From assembly GCA_002319075.1 (NCBI GenBank), contig NVQB01000001.1, positions 4,464,001-4,528,000 on the forward strand: DNA of 64,000 nucleotides, read 5' to 3'. This DNA comes from Sphingobacteriaceae bacterium. Lineage in GTDB: Bacteria; Bacteroidota; Bacteroidia; B-17B0; Aurantibacillaceae. Position numbers and translations under genes: made by a program. Position 1 is the stretch's first letter. Every line of letters begins with the position of its first letter. The notes under the pieces were generated by a model that worked only from the letters and a program-made list of their open reading frames with translations, made no database searches and had not been told where the DNA came from. Below, piece by piece: positions 1 through 9,282 of the stretch.

Positions 1-738
1 CAAAGTGTAGTGGATCAAACCTACACAAAATGGGAGTGTCTTATAATAGATGATGGCTCAAAAGACAACACAGCCGAAGTGGCAAAACAGCTTGCTGAAA
101 AACATACAGGTGTTTATTATCATTACAAAGATAATGGCGGACTTTCCTCTGCCCGCAATTATGGTATCGAACGCGCTAAAGGTAGTTTTATCTGTTTTCT
201 CGATGCAGATGATTTACTCGACAAAAATAAGCTTCTTAAACAAGTCGATTGTTTTACGCAAAATCCTAATGCGGATATTGTTTACGGTAAGGCAATGTTT
301 TTTGAGACCTCCGACCCTTCAAAAATTTATGGAAATAAATTGAAATCAAAAGAGTCTTCCCTGCCCACTTTTAGTGGTAAAGGAACTAAATTGATAGCTT
401 TATTAACTGAACAAAATTTAACTGTGGTAAGTTCGCCCCTGTTGCGTATACAGGTTTTCGCAAAAACAGGAAATTTTGATCCTGCTTATAAGTCCTACGA
501 AGACTGGCATTTCTGGATAAGATGTGCCCTTGCGGGAATCGAATTTAAGTATTGCGGGCAGCCGGCAGTTTCTACATACATTAGATTTGGTCACGAAAGT
601 ATGATGTCCGACAAACGTAAGCTAATTCTTGCAGGAGTTCAGCTTCGAAAATTTATGGCAAAAAATTTGCCTCTGCGTTTTAAAGTATATAATTTTTATA
701 GGCTTACCAGATCAAGACTTAAATTATTTATTTCATGA
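1..738 (+). CDS. Glycosyltransferase family 2, 5' truncated
   Basis: This is a GT-A fold glycosyltransferase of family 2 that would transfer a sugar from a nucleotide-sugar donor during surface polysaccharide assembly in the cytoplasm. The reading frame is open to base 1 and encodes QSVVDQTY before the first GTG at position 10. That matches the usual SVLxQTY segment about 20 residues into GT2 proteins, so the true start lies outside the window and the GTG is internal. IIDDGSKD (donor binding), FLDADD (the DxD metal site) and YEDWHFW (the late acidic motif near the catalytic base) are all visible. The stop overlaps the next gene by 4 bp (ATGA), so the two are probably translationally coupled. 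Sugar specificity cannot be read from the sequence. Confidence 0.9.
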   Translation, partial: QSVVDQTYTKWECLIIDDGSKDNTAEVAKQLAEKHTGVYYHYKDNGGLSSARNYGIERAKGSFICFLDADDLLDKNKLLKQVDCFTQNPNADIVYGKAMFFETSDPSKIYGNKLKSKESSLPTFSGKGTKLIALLTEQNLTVVSSPLLRIQVFAKTGNFDPAYKSYEDWHFWIRCALAGIEFKYCGQPAVSTYIRFGHESMMSDKRKLILAGVQLRKFMAKNLPLRFKVYNFYRLTRSRLKLFIS

Positions 739-1667
739 AGTATACAGCTATTTTGGTTATAAACTGGAATGGTGGCGCCGATACTATCCGCTGCCTTGAA
801 TCATTACTCCCCACTTTAACGCCAACAGAGTTTTTATTTTTAATCGACAATGGTTCAACGGATACTTCGGTTACAGACATCAAATCTTTCTTTACTGCGA
901 AAGGGCTCACGTTGAGGTCTACGCACCGGGAAAACTTCGTTCAGAATTTTGATCTCCAGCAAAAATGGTATTTGGTAACAAATTCAGAAAACCTGGGCTT
1001 CGGTGCCGGAAATAATGTTGTTCTTAAATATCTGAAAGATCTGGATAAAAATTTTGAGTTCGCCTGGCTCTTAAATAATGATGCTGTGCCTGAGCAGAAG
1101 GCTCTGGCGCTTTTAAAGCAAAAGCTTTCACAAGACCCAACAATTGGAGCAGCAGGCTCTCTCTTGCTAAACTATCCAGACAATGGATTGATTCAGTGCA
1201 CAGGAGTTAAACATTATAAGTTTTTCGGAGTTTCAAAACTTATAAATAAAAATAAGCCTTATAAAGAGCTGGACAGAAAACACGAGATAAACTTTGATTA
1301 TTTAAATGGAGCCAGCTTGCTGCTTAATCTTGGCGCACTTGAAAAAACCGGCTATTTTGACGAAAGGTTTTTTCTGTATTCAGAGGAGCTGGATCTTGAA
1401 TTACGGTTGCAGCAAAACAATTACCGGCTCGTGCTGGACCTCGACAGTACAGTGTACCACAAGCTGGGCGGGGGCACAAACAGAAAAAAATACCTTTTTT
1501 ACTACTATTATAATACTTCAGCGGTGCTGTTAAGCAGAAAGCATTATGGCGTGTTTTATACCACCTGTGCAATTGTTAACTTACTTGCCATCACCTGTAT
1601 TCGAACATTTCCATCTTTTAAAAGTTTTAAATGGGGAATAAAAGGTATTTTAACCGGACTTAAGTGA
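735..1667 (+). CDS. Glycosyltransferase family 2 (rhamnosyltransferase-like)
   Basis: This is a 310-residue GT2 enzyme of the WcaA/rhamnosyltransferase type. LVINWNGG at the N-terminus, IDNGSTDTS, the acidic LLNNDA motif and the YSEELDLELRL segment (with its ED pair) are the family hallmarks. The hydrophobic stretch near residues 270-300 probably makes a membrane-associated C-terminus. It overlaps the upstream gene by 4 bp (ATGA) and the downstream WecG-like gene by 4 bp (GTGA), which indicates one operon. It is expected to extend a lipid-linked oligosaccharide at the inner face of the cytoplasmic membrane. The rhamnose assignment comes from family resemblance only. Confidence 0.9.
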   Translation: MKYTAILVINWNGGADTIRCLESLLPTLTPTEFLFLIDNGSTDTSVTDIKSFFTAKGLTLRSTHRENFVQNFDLQQKWYLVTNSENLGFGAGNNVVLKYLKDLDKNFEFAWLLNNDAVPEQKALALLKQKLSQDPTIGAAGSLLLNYPDNGLIQCTGVKHYKFFGVSKLINKNKPYKELDRKHEINFDYLNGASLLLNLGALEKTGYFDERFFLYSEELDLELRLQQNNYRLVLDLDSTVYHKLGGGTNRKKYLFYYYYNTSAVLLSRKHYGVFYTTCAIVNLLAITCIRTFPSFKSFKWGIKGILTGLK

Positions 1668-2443
1668 AATTTACTACAAACATATTTGGATATAATTTTA
1701 TTTGCGACACTAGCTACGAAGCTTTGTCAGATGAAATTATTGCTGAAATAAGTTCAGGTACTTTAGGCATTAGCAATTTTATTACGCCAAATGCTCACGG
1801 CATTAATATGTACGCCAAATATCCTGAACTGAACGAATTTTGTAAACACTCAAAATATGTTTTACCAGATGGACAACCCCTTGTATGGTTGAGTAAATTT
1901 ACAAAGCATCCCATAAAAAAGCGTTTAACAGGCAGTGATTTCTTTCCCGTTATTTTTAATAAAGTAAAAACGAGAGACTTTAGATGTCTTTTTATTTTGA
2001 GTAAAGAGTCTCTGAAAGAAAAATTTTTATCAGAAAAACCTGATGCTTCTTTTATAATACCGGAGTTTTTTGAAATGAATGAACCTGCTAAATTGAATGC
2101 AGTAGGGGATCTTATGGTTTCAGAAATTGTAAGCCGAAATTTAAATTACGTTTTTATTGGAATATCAGAACCTAAACAAGGAGCTCTTGCTAAAAATGTT
2201 ACTGAAAAACTTCAGGCGCTGAATTATAAAAGTTCGTGTTTGTTCTTTTTTCTCGGGGCTTCTTATGAATTTTATTTTGGAATTAAAAAAAGAGCTCCGG
2301 CTATTTTTCAAAAAACCGGAATGGAATGGTTTTACCGCTTATTGAGCGAACCCAAAAGAATGTATAAACGTTACATTTTTGGGAATTTTATATTTATACT
2401 GAAAGCTATAAAATGGCTGCTAACAAAAAAATCTGAATTATAA
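1664..2443 (+). CDS. WecG/TagA/CpsF family glycosyltransferase (GT26)
   Basis: This 259-residue protein matches GT26, whose members transfer N-acetylmannosamine-type sugars to undecaprenyl-linked intermediates (WecG, TagA, CpsF). The diagnostic features are ITPNAHGINMYAKYPE near residue 40, VLPDGQPLVW (the conserved DG pair) and RLTGSDFFPVI. The FIGISEPKQG and FFLGASYEFYFG segments correspond to the C-terminal conserved half, and the protein ends with GMEWFYRLLSEPKRMYKRY, as is usual in the family. Translation starts at a GTG that overlaps the previous stop (GTGA). It probably adds an early sugar to the lipid carrier of this locus, but the exact sugar is not determinable. Confidence 0.92.
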   Translation: MKFTTNIFGYNFICDTSYEALSDEIIAEISSGTLGISNFITPNAHGINMYAKYPELNEFCKHSKYVLPDGQPLVWLSKFTKHPIKKRLTGSDFFPVIFNKVKTRDFRCLFILSKESLKEKFLSEKPDASFIIPEFFEMNEPAKLNAVGDLMVSEIVSRNLNYVFIGISEPKQGALAKNVTEKLQALNYKSSCLFFFLGASYEFYFGIKKRAPAIFQKTGMEWFYRLLSEPKRMYKRYIFGNFIFILKAIKWLLTKKSEL

Positions 2444-2449
2444 ATTGTT

Positions 2450-3769
2450 TTGAAATCCCTGCATTTAAAATATAAAGAAATCGTTTCGCAGTTTAAAAGT
2501 TATTCTGCCCTGCAAAATATCCAGCTCTTGCTGCTACTTATTTTCACGGTATCCTTAACCTTAAGTCAAAAACTGAACAGTCTGGCTTTATTTGTTTTTT
2601 TGTTCACGCTTTTATTCAGCCTCAGATTTATAAACCTGAGAAGGAATATCATTCCCGTTCTCATATTTACTCTTTGCTTTTTTATTTCTGTATTTTCTTT
2701 ATACTACAGCTCTAATAAGCCTGAAGGGTATCGTGTTCTTGAACGTCAGCTGGCTCTTTTGTTTATTCCAGTAATTGGCTTCACGGCTTTTAAAATAGAT
2801 GGATTTAAATTTCACCTGGTCATTCGCATGTTCTTCATTTCTATCGTAATGGTGAGCGCATATTTACTCGAGTATTCTGCTGAAAAATTTATGATCATGC
2901 GCGTTCCTCTTGAAGAGTGGTTTGTGCAGGGGAACATGTATCATGCTTTTGCCAGGCCTGTTGGTATGCATGCAACATACCTTTCTCTTTATGTAGGCTT
3001 GGGAATTTTTATTGGCTTCGACTGGATTGTGAAGAAGAATAACTGGAAGATTAAAGTTCTGGTGTTCTTAGGCAACATTGTCCTTCTGGCAACCCTCTTA
3101 CTGCTCTCTTCCCGAATGGTAATCTCTTCGGTGGTGGCCATTCTGTTTTTGATTTATCCTTTTTTTATAGGGCGACTCAGATATATTATAGTGCTGGCAA
3201 TGGCCGGTGTAGTTATCTGTTCTATATCCATCTTTTTATTGAGGGAAAGTAATTTTATAAAAGACCGCTTCTTAGATGATATCAGCGATGAGATCAAATT
3301 AAAACCTTTTCTTAAAGCAGACTCTACCTATAAACCGGAGTATGGCGGAGAAACACGTGCTGACAGATGGTTTTGCGCCATTGAAATAATTAAAGAAAAA
3401 CCAGGATTGGGTTGCGGTACCGGGAGCGAAAAAGAAGTGCTGATGCAGAAATATCAAAAGTACAATCTTAAGAATGCTGAAATAAATAATTACGATGCCC
3501 ATAATCAATACCTGGCATTCGGTATTAAATCTGGAATAATAGGAATAACCGCGTTTCTTATCTCAATACTTTATGCAATTTACACGGCTTTAAAAAACAG
3601 AAACTTCCTTTACCTGGCTTTCACATTGCTTTTTTCTGTAAGTTGTATTACAGAAAATGTTCTTGAAAGTAATAAGGGCATTTTTTTCTACGCCTTTTTT
3701 AATTTTTTATTTTGTTCTTTTTGTCTATTTAAAAAGGATGAAATTGTATCCGGATCCCCAAAGGTTTAA
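2450..3769 (+). CDS. O-antigen ligase/polymerase-like membrane protein
   Basis: This is a 439-residue polytopic membrane protein with about ten to twelve hydrophobic segments and one large exoplasmic loop (roughly residues 270-350). The loop holds ETRADRWFCAIEIIKEKP, GLGCGTGSE and DAHNQYL, the pattern of the Wzy_C / O-antigen ligase superfamily (WaaL, Wzy, exopolysaccharide polymerases). The Arg and His in these motifs are those normally required for glycan transfer in the periplasm. The start is TTG, 6 bp after the previous stop. Because the locus also carries an ABC exporter, it could be a ligase attaching finished chains to lipid A-core, or a polymerase. Sequence alone does not separate the two. 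Confidence 0.88.
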   Translation: MKSLHLKYKEIVSQFKSYSALQNIQLLLLLIFTVSLTLSQKLNSLALFVFLFTLLFSLRFINLRRNIIPVLIFTLCFFISVFSLYYSSNKPEGYRVLERQLALLFIPVIGFTAFKIDGFKFHLVIRMFFISIVMVSAYLLEYSAEKFMIMRVPLEEWFVQGNMYHAFARPVGMHATYLSLYVGLGIFIGFDWIVKKNNWKIKVLVFLGNIVLLATLLLLSSRMVISSVVAILFLIYPFFIGRLRYIIVLAMAGVVICSISIFLLRESNFIKDRFLDDISDEIKLKPFLKADSTYKPEYGGETRADRWFCAIEIIKEKPGLGCGTGSEKEVLMQKYQKYNLKNAEINNYDAHNQYLAFGIKSGIIGITAFLISILYAIYTALKNRNFLYLAFTLLFSVSCITENVLESNKGIFFYAFFNFLFCSFCLFKKDEIVSGSPKV

Positions 3770-3817
3770 GTTCTGAGGTTTGTTCTGCCCGAAAAGGCAT
3801 TTAGGTAAGTAGAGTTT

Positions 3818-4951
3818 ATGCGCAGCGAAAAAAAGAGAAAGGTTTTGTTCATTATGCAACTTCCGCCACCTGTGCATGGCGTGTCTGTTATGAGTAAGAT
3901 CATAAAAGAGAGTAAACTATTAAATGAACAGTTTCAGTGCGACTATATTAATCTGGCAACGTCGTCGCAAATCAGCGATCTGCAGAAATCTTCCCCTGCT
4001 AAGTTCTTGAGAACTTTTAAAATTATTTTTGAAGTTCTTGCTAAGTTGATGTTTAAGCGGTACGACAAGGTTTACATAACGATCTTTCCATTTGGATTCT
4101 CTTTTTTTAAAGATGCTGGCGTGGTTTTTATTTGCAAGCTGTTTAACTACAAACCTCTTCTGCACTTGCATACCTATGGGTTTAAAAAAGCAGCACGAAC
4201 CTCCGCATGGCGATTTAAGCTTTACAAATATGTGTTCAAAAAAGTACAGGTTATTTGTTTGTCAGAACGCTTAATTGAAGATGTTGAGGAGATCTATCAT
4301 GGAGAGGTACTTGTTTTGCCAAATGGAATTCCACAAGTGAATTTTGTAAATACTTACAGTTTAAAAACTGAACCCATCCAGCTTTTATATCTTTCTAATC
4401 TTGTAACTGGCAAGGGTATTCTTATTTTACTCGATGCTTTAAGCCTGATAAAGAATGCCGGCTTGCAATTTCATCTGCGGATAGCGGGCGCAGAAAATGA
4501 CATTACCTATCCGATGCTTCAGACTATTCTCAATGAAAAAGGACTTTCCTCGCAGGTAACGCTTGTTGGACCAAAATTCGGAGTGGACAAATACCTTGAG
4601 CTAAAAAATGCAGACATCTTTATTTTGCCGACTAATTACGATACGTTCGGGCTTGTATTGCTCGAGGCTATGCAATTCGGGCTTCCCTGCATTTCTACCT
4701 CTGTTGGAGCAATTCCCGAGGTTTTAGCAGACGGTAGGGGACTTGTTCTTAAAAGTATAACTCCGGCCGAACTCTGTAACACAATTGTGTATTTAATCGA
4801 AAATCCTGCCCTAAGACTGAACATGAGCGTAAAGTCTTTCGAGTATTTTAAAATGCATTTTACCAGTGCTGTATTCGAGAAAAACCTTGCGGCCATACTT
4901 AATAACCAACCTTTTAATGTAGATCATCGTCTTGTAACTAAGAAGGTCTGA
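3818..4951 (+). CDS. Glycosyltransferase family 4
   Basis: This 377-residue GT-B fold enzyme is of family 4. The N-terminal Rossmann half opens with VLFIMQLPPPVHGVSVMS, which carries the glycine-containing acceptor loop. The C-terminal half has ILPTNYDTFGLVLLEAMQFG, containing the E-x7-E type motif that binds the nucleotide-sugar diphosphate, followed by PCISTSVGAIPEVL. It lies 48 bp after the ligase-like gene and 49 bp before the next GT, so it is probably still in the same transcript. It acts as a retaining transferase in the cytoplasm at the membrane surface; donor and acceptor are unknown. Confidence 0.9.
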   Translation: MRSEKKRKVLFIMQLPPPVHGVSVMSKIIKESKLLNEQFQCDYINLATSSQISDLQKSSPAKFLRTFKIIFEVLAKLMFKRYDKVYITIFPFGFSFFKDAGVVFICKLFNYKPLLHLHTYGFKKAARTSAWRFKLYKYVFKKVQVICLSERLIEDVEEIYHGEVLVLPNGIPQVNFVNTYSLKTEPIQLLYLSNLVTGKGILILLDALSLIKNAGLQFHLRIAGAENDITYPMLQTILNEKGLSSQVTLVGPKFGVDKYLELKNADIFILPTNYDTFGLVLLEAMQFGLPCISTSVGAIPEVLADGRGLVLKSITPAELCNTIVYLIENPALRLNMSVKSFEYFKMHFTSAVFEKNLAAILNNQPFNVDHRLVTKKV

Positions 4952-5000
4952 AACAGAAGTATATAAAAACAATAATATCTTTAGACTATAAAAATCAGGT

Positions 5001-6104
5001 ATGAGAATTGGAATTATAGGAACACGAGGAATTCCAAACAATTATGGAGGATTTGAGCAGCTGGCTCAGCATCTTTCGGTGGGTTTAAAAAACCTGGGTC
5101 ATGAGGTTTATGTTTATAATTCACACACACATTTTTATAAGGCTAAAACCTGGCAGGGTGTAAATATTATTCATCAATTCGATCCGGAAAATTTTCTGGG
5201 TGCAACAGGGCAATTTGTTTACGATTTTAATTGTATTCTCAATGCAAGAAAACAAAATCTCGATGTTATTCTTAACCTCGGTTATACCAGTAGTTCTGTC
5301 TGGTTAAGATTATTCCCGAAAAAATCGTTCGTTATCACAAATATGGATGGTTTAGAATGGAAACGCAGTAAATACAGCAAAAAAATCCAGGGCTTTTTAA
5401 AATATGCTGAAAAGCTTGCCGTGCACCACTCAGACCTGCTGGTGGCAGATTCGCATTTTATTCAAACTTACATTACCCAAAAATACGGCGTCCGTCCTGA
5501 ATTTATTGCTTATGGTGCCGAGCTTTTCGATTCGCCGGATGCTGCTGCACTCAAACCGTTTAATGTGCAGCCTTTTAACTACAATATGATAGTAGCCAGG
5601 ATGGAGCCGGAAAATAATATCGAAATGATACTGGACGGCATTGATCTGTCACGATCTGACATGATCTTTTTTGTGGTTGGAAATACCAGAAATAAATTTG
5701 GAACGTACCTTAAAAATAAATTCAGAAATAACAAAGCAATTGTGTTTACCGAGGCTATCTACGACTCCAATATTCTGAATAGCCTCAGGTACTATTCAAA
5801 ATTTTATTTTCATGGACATTCTGTTGGCGGCACAAATCCTTCCTTACTGGAAGCCATGGGTTGCCAGGCTTTTATAATTGCCCACGATAACGAATTTAAC
5901 AGAAGTGTTTTAGGAGAGGATACTTTTTACTTTAATAAAGTAGAAGATATTGCCTCGCTGCTGCTAAACTGCGACAGAATGTCCAGTGAATCGAAAAGAA
6001 AAATCAGGAACAATTACGAGAGAATATCCGAAAATTATTCCTGGAATAAAATTATAAAACAGTACGAGCAATTGATGATAGAGCATAGTCGCAAGTCGAT
6101 GTAA
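5001..6104 (+). CDS. DUF1972-type glycosyltransferase (GT4)
   Basis: This 367-residue protein begins with RIGIIGTRGIPNNYGGFEQ, the signature of the DUF1972 N-terminal domain found in a subgroup of GT4 enzymes often annotated as rhamnosyltransferases. The conserved NMDGLEWKRSKYS block follows near residue 115, and the C-terminal half contains HGHSVGGTNPSLLEAMG, the donor-binding motif. Length is typical of the subgroup. The gene is 49 bp downstream of another GT4 and 81 bp upstream of the ABC permease gene. A rhamnosyl or related deoxysugar transfer is plausible from the family, but it is inferred. Confidence 0.9.
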   Translation: MRIGIIGTRGIPNNYGGFEQLAQHLSVGLKNLGHEVYVYNSHTHFYKAKTWQGVNIIHQFDPENFLGATGQFVYDFNCILNARKQNLDVILNLGYTSSSVWLRLFPKKSFVITNMDGLEWKRSKYSKKIQGFLKYAEKLAVHHSDLLVADSHFIQTYITQKYGVRPEFIAYGAELFDSPDAAALKPFNVQPFNYNMIVARMEPENNIEMILDGIDLSRSDMIFFVVGNTRNKFGTYLKNKFRNNKAIVFTEAIYDSNILNSLRYYSKFYFHGHSVGGTNPSLLEAMGCQAFIIAHDNEFNRSVLGEDTFYFNKVEDIASLLLNCDRMSSESKRKIRNNYERISENYSWNKIIKQYEQLMIEHSRKSM

Positions 6105-6185
6105 GAGCTTCACAAGTTTCGTTCCAGAGGGCCCAAATTCACGCAAAATCTTATTTTTAATGTATATTTACAATCTCTAAATTAA

Positions 6186-7010
6186 ATGAAGACTGTAATA
6201 ACAAGCGATGATAGATCCTTCCTGAACATCGGGGAATTAAAGCGTTACGGCAGCCTGTTCAATAACCTGGCACGACGCGATTTCCTTATCCGCTACAAAC
6301 AAGCTTTTGCGGGTATTCTTTGGGCACTTATAAAGCCTCTGGTCAATATCCTGGTGTTTGGATACATTTCCAGCAAAGTAAATAGCGGCGAGAGTACAAT
6401 CAACAACTTTATTTATGTAGCCGCCGCAATGGTTTTATGGCAACTGTTCTCAAACGTTTTTAATGATGTTAGCAATTCAATAGTTGGAAATTCTAATTTG
6501 TTTTCCAAAGTTTATTTTCCAAAGGTCATTATCCCAATAAGTGCCACCTTTGTTTGTCTTATTGATTTTTTAATTTCTCTCGTTATCCTGGTGGTTCTCT
6601 TTGTTATTTCCGGACAAAGCCTCCACTGGCAAATAATTTTTGCGCCGCTTTTCATCCTCCTTACCTTGATTAACGGATTTGGTTTAGGTCTTTATTTTGC
6701 CACTATCAATGTAAAATACAGAGATATTAAATTTATTGTTCCTGTAATGATTCAGTTTGGTATGTATGTAACTCCTGTTATTTTCTCATCCAGTTATTAT
6801 CTTGAAAGACTTCCAACGAGTCTTCACTGGCTGTTTTGTCTCAATCCTATGGTAGCTGCTATAGATGGGTTTAAGTACGCTTTGTTCACAACCCCCTTAA
6901 ACTACAATCCGCTCTATTTCGTTTTGTCTTTAATCTCTTCCTTCGTTTTTCTTATAGTAGGCATCCGTTATTTTTACAAGTTTGAGAAAGACTTTGTAGA
7001 TTATATCTAG
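6186..7010 (+). CDS. wzm: Polysaccharide ABC exporter permease (Wzm-like)
   Basis: This is a 274-residue ABC-2 type permease with six hydrophobic segments. The N-terminal cytoplasmic stretch has FNNLARRDFLIRYKQ followed by AFAGILWALIKPL, the conserved region of the Wzm/TagG/KpsM family, and the C-terminus ends with KFEKDFVDYI, like the usual ExxFxDxI tail. With the ATPase encoded at 7197-8426 it should form the inner-membrane channel that flips and exports undecaprenyl-linked polysaccharide to the periplasm. A 186-bp gap separates it from its ATPase gene, longer than usual for such pairs. The assignment to family is secure; the specific substrate is unknown. Confidence 0.93.
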   Translation: MKTVITSDDRSFLNIGELKRYGSLFNNLARRDFLIRYKQAFAGILWALIKPLVNILVFGYISSKVNSGESTINNFIYVAAAMVLWQLFSNVFNDVSNSIVGNSNLFSKVYFPKVIIPISATFVCLIDFLISLVILVVLFVISGQSLHWQIIFAPLFILLTLINGFGLGLYFATINVKYRDIKFIVPVMIQFGMYVTPVIFSSSYYLERLPTSLHWLFCLNPMVAAIDGFKYALFTTPLNYNPLYFVLSLISSFVFLIVGIRYFYKFEKDFVDYI

Positions 7011-7196
7011 CCTGAGATTTCGCGCAAATTATTAAATCCCGAGCGTTTATAAACTGGCTTATCAGGCCTTTAAAAATAGAGGTAAATCCCTTTTTTTGTG
7101 TTAATTTTAAGGGTTGAAAAAATGAACGGGAATGTTCTCCCGCGCGCGTTTCAAATCTATACGAAAGATTATTTTAAATACTAGATACAGAATTGA
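7011..7196. other. Intergenic region inside wzm-wzt pair
   Basis: The 186 bp between the permease and the ATPase contain no convincing ORF. A short hairpin lies at 7127-7142 (CGGGA and TCCCG arms with a 6-nt loop), and no T-run follows it, so it does not look like a terminator. I see no good TAnnTTTG box. It may be a processing or attenuation site. Confidence 0.4.
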
Positions 7197-8426
7197 ATGG
7201 GTGAAAATTCTATTATTAAAGTAGAAGGATTAAGTAAAAAATACTTGATCAGTAAAAACACGTCTCAAAAAACAGATACGTTATATGGATCTGTGCTAAA
7301 CTCGTTCAAAAATGCAAAGGCTTTTACTAAAAAAACGGTAAAAGAAGAATTCTGGGCATTGAAAGATGTGTCCTTCGAAATACAAAAAGGAGATAGGGTA
7401 GGAATTATCGGACGCAACGGAGCAGGCAAATCGACCTTACTAAAAATACTTTCACGTATTACGCCTCCCACATCCGGAAAAATCGAATATACCGGAAGAA
7501 TGGCATCTTTACTGGAAGTAGGTACAGGATTTCATGGCGATTTAACCGGGCGCGAAAATATTTATCTCAACGGTTCTATACTCGGAATGTCGAAAGGGGA
7601 GATTGACCGTAAGTTTGATGAGATTGTAAGTTTTTCTGAAGTAGAAAGATTTATAGATACTCCTGTAAAGCGTTATAGCAGTGGTATGTATGTTCGCCTC
7701 GCATTTTCAGTTGCCGCGCATCTCGACCAGGAAATATTAATTTTGGATGAAGTACTGGCCGTTGGCGATTCGGTGTTTCAAAAAAAATGTATTGATAAAC
7801 TCAACTCCATTTCCAGAGAGGGCAGAACTGTTCTATTTGTATCGCATAATTTTGCAGCTATAGAATCTTTATGCAACACAGCTATCCTGCTGGAAAAAGG
7901 CAAGTTGATTCTACAGGGCGCCGTTACCGAGGTCTTTAATAATTACAACAGTAACTATAAAATGAGCGAGACTTCTTTTAATTTACTGGATATTGAAAGA
8001 ACCGATCACGCCAGAGAAATAATTTACAGTAAAATTGTTTTTGATGAGATGCCTGTAAAGTTTGGCGCACCAATAAGTTTTTACGTGCAGTTTAAATCTT
8101 TTATCTCTAAAACCTTTAAAGATATTGACATAGGTATTAATATTTGTAACCAGAATTATCAAACAGTTTATCACGCCAGTAACAGGTTCGTTGACGCGCG
8201 GTTCGACCATGACAGCGACGACAGCAAATACAGAATAGAGATAGAAAATAATCTAAAGCCAGGCGATTATTATCTGGTTCTTTTTTTAAGGGCGGAAGAT
8301 GTAATACAGGATTTTCTTTTATACACTATAAGTTTTGAAGTTCTTGATGGAAATCCTTATGGGTTCAATGATACAGGGCAGATTCAGGGAATGGTGTTGC
8401 CACGTTTTACAATAACAAAAAAATAA
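7197..8426 (+). CDS. wzt: Polysaccharide ABC exporter ATPase with Wzt C-domain
   Basis: This 409-residue protein powers the Wzm channel. The nucleotide-binding domain (about 5-255) has Walker A GRNGAGKST at 72-80, the ABC signature RYSSGMY at 159-165 and Walker B LILDE at 181-185, then SHNF for the switch histidine. A C-terminal beta-rich extension of about 145 residues (265-409) corresponds to the Wzt_C carbohydrate-binding module. In O8/O9a-type systems that module recognises the modified non-reducing end of the chain before export. Its presence suggests that export here depends on a terminal modification. The next gene starts directly after the stop (8427). Confidence 0.94.
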   Translation: MGENSIIKVEGLSKKYLISKNTSQKTDTLYGSVLNSFKNAKAFTKKTVKEEFWALKDVSFEIQKGDRVGIIGRNGAGKSTLLKILSRITPPTSGKIEYTGRMASLLEVGTGFHGDLTGRENIYLNGSILGMSKGEIDRKFDEIVSFSEVERFIDTPVKRYSSGMYVRLAFSVAAHLDQEILILDEVLAVGDSVFQKKCIDKLNSISREGRTVLFVSHNFAAIESLCNTAILLEKGKLILQGAVTEVFNNYNSNYKMSETSFNLLDIERTDHAREIIYSKIVFDEMPVKFGAPISFYVQFKSFISKTFKDIDIGINICNQNYQTVYHASNRFVDARFDHDSDDSKYRIEIENNLKPGDYYLVLFLRAEDVIQDFLLYTISFEVLDGNPYGFNDTGQIQGMVLPRFTITKK

Positions 8427-9278
8427 ATGTTTAGTACTCCCATATTATTTATCATATTTAATCGTCCTGACCACACAGAAAAGGTAATTGAAAATTTCAG
8501 AAGGGTAAAGCCCGCGCGTGTATATGTTGCTGCAGATGGCCCCCGCGAGGGTAATGCAAAGGACAAGGAATTGTGCGAAAGAACAAGAAGCCTCATCGAT
8601 ACGATTGACTGGCCATGCGAGGTGAAAAAATTATATCGCACGGCTAACCTTGGTTGCGGAAAGGCTGTGAGTCAGGCAATATCCTGGTTTTTCGATAATG
8701 AAGAAATGGGTATTGTACTGGAAGACGATATCTTACCCGACCTTTCATTTTATAGTTATTGTGCTGACCTGCTTGACCGTTATAAAAATGATGAGCAAAT
8801 TATGCATATTAACGGATGTAATTTTCAGCAGGGCGTTGTAAGAGGAGAGGGTTCTTATTATTTTAGTGCATTTCCTCACGTTTGGGGATGGGCCGGCTGG
8901 AGGAGGGCTTGGAAGAAGTATGAGTTTAATCTGTCGGACATCAATTATTTCTATAACTTAGATAAGTTGAATTATTACTTTAACAATAAAAAAGCGAAAG
9001 CGAGTTGGTACGAGATTTTTTTTAAGATGAATCAGAAAATGATCGATACCTGGGACTATCAGTGGAATTATGCGATCTGGAAAAATCAGGGTAAAGTAAT
9101 TACTCCCAACGTCAACCTGATTAGTAATATTGGCTTTGGCGCTAACGCCACCCACACTTTTGACTCAGACAATAAATTTTCAAATCTCGCAACTTCTTTT
9201 TTAAAAATAACTACGCATCCTAAAGAGAGGCGTATTGATTCAGAAGCAGATAAATTTACCATTGAATACACAAGTTGA
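8427..9278 (+). CDS. GNT-I-like nucleotide-diphospho-sugar transferase
   Basis: This 283-residue protein opens with TPILFIIFNRPDHTEKV, then VYVAADGPR, RTANLGCGKAVSQAISWFF and GIVLEDDILPD. This is the layout of bacterial proteins related to N-acetylglucosaminyltransferase I (GT13-like GT-A fold), with EDD as the metal-binding motif. FPHVWGWAGWRRAW and DTWDYQWNYA are also typical of the group. Older annotations call these HlpA or hemolysin-like, which is not informative. The gene starts immediately after the Wzt stop and ends 4 bp before the methyltransferase start. Transfer of a HexNAc-type sugar is a reasonable guess, not a demonstrated activity. Confidence 0.82.
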   Translation: MFSTPILFIIFNRPDHTEKVIENFRRVKPARVYVAADGPREGNAKDKELCERTRSLIDTIDWPCEVKKLYRTANLGCGKAVSQAISWFFDNEEMGIVLEDDILPDLSFYSYCADLLDRYKNDEQIMHINGCNFQQGVVRGEGSYYFSAFPHVWGWAGWRRAWKKYEFNLSDINYFYNLDKLNYYFNNKKAKASWYEIFFKMNQKMIDTWDYQWNYAIWKNQGKVITPNVNLISNIGFGANATHTFDSDNKFSNLATSFLKITTHPKERRIDSEADKFTIEYTS

Positions 9279-9282
9279 AAAT

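Noticed and set aside
9235-9282. TTG start for the methyltransferase giving 16 extra residues
   Set aside because: It would overlap the upstream gene by 44 bp without adding conserved sequence; ATG 9283 is 4 bp after the previous stop.
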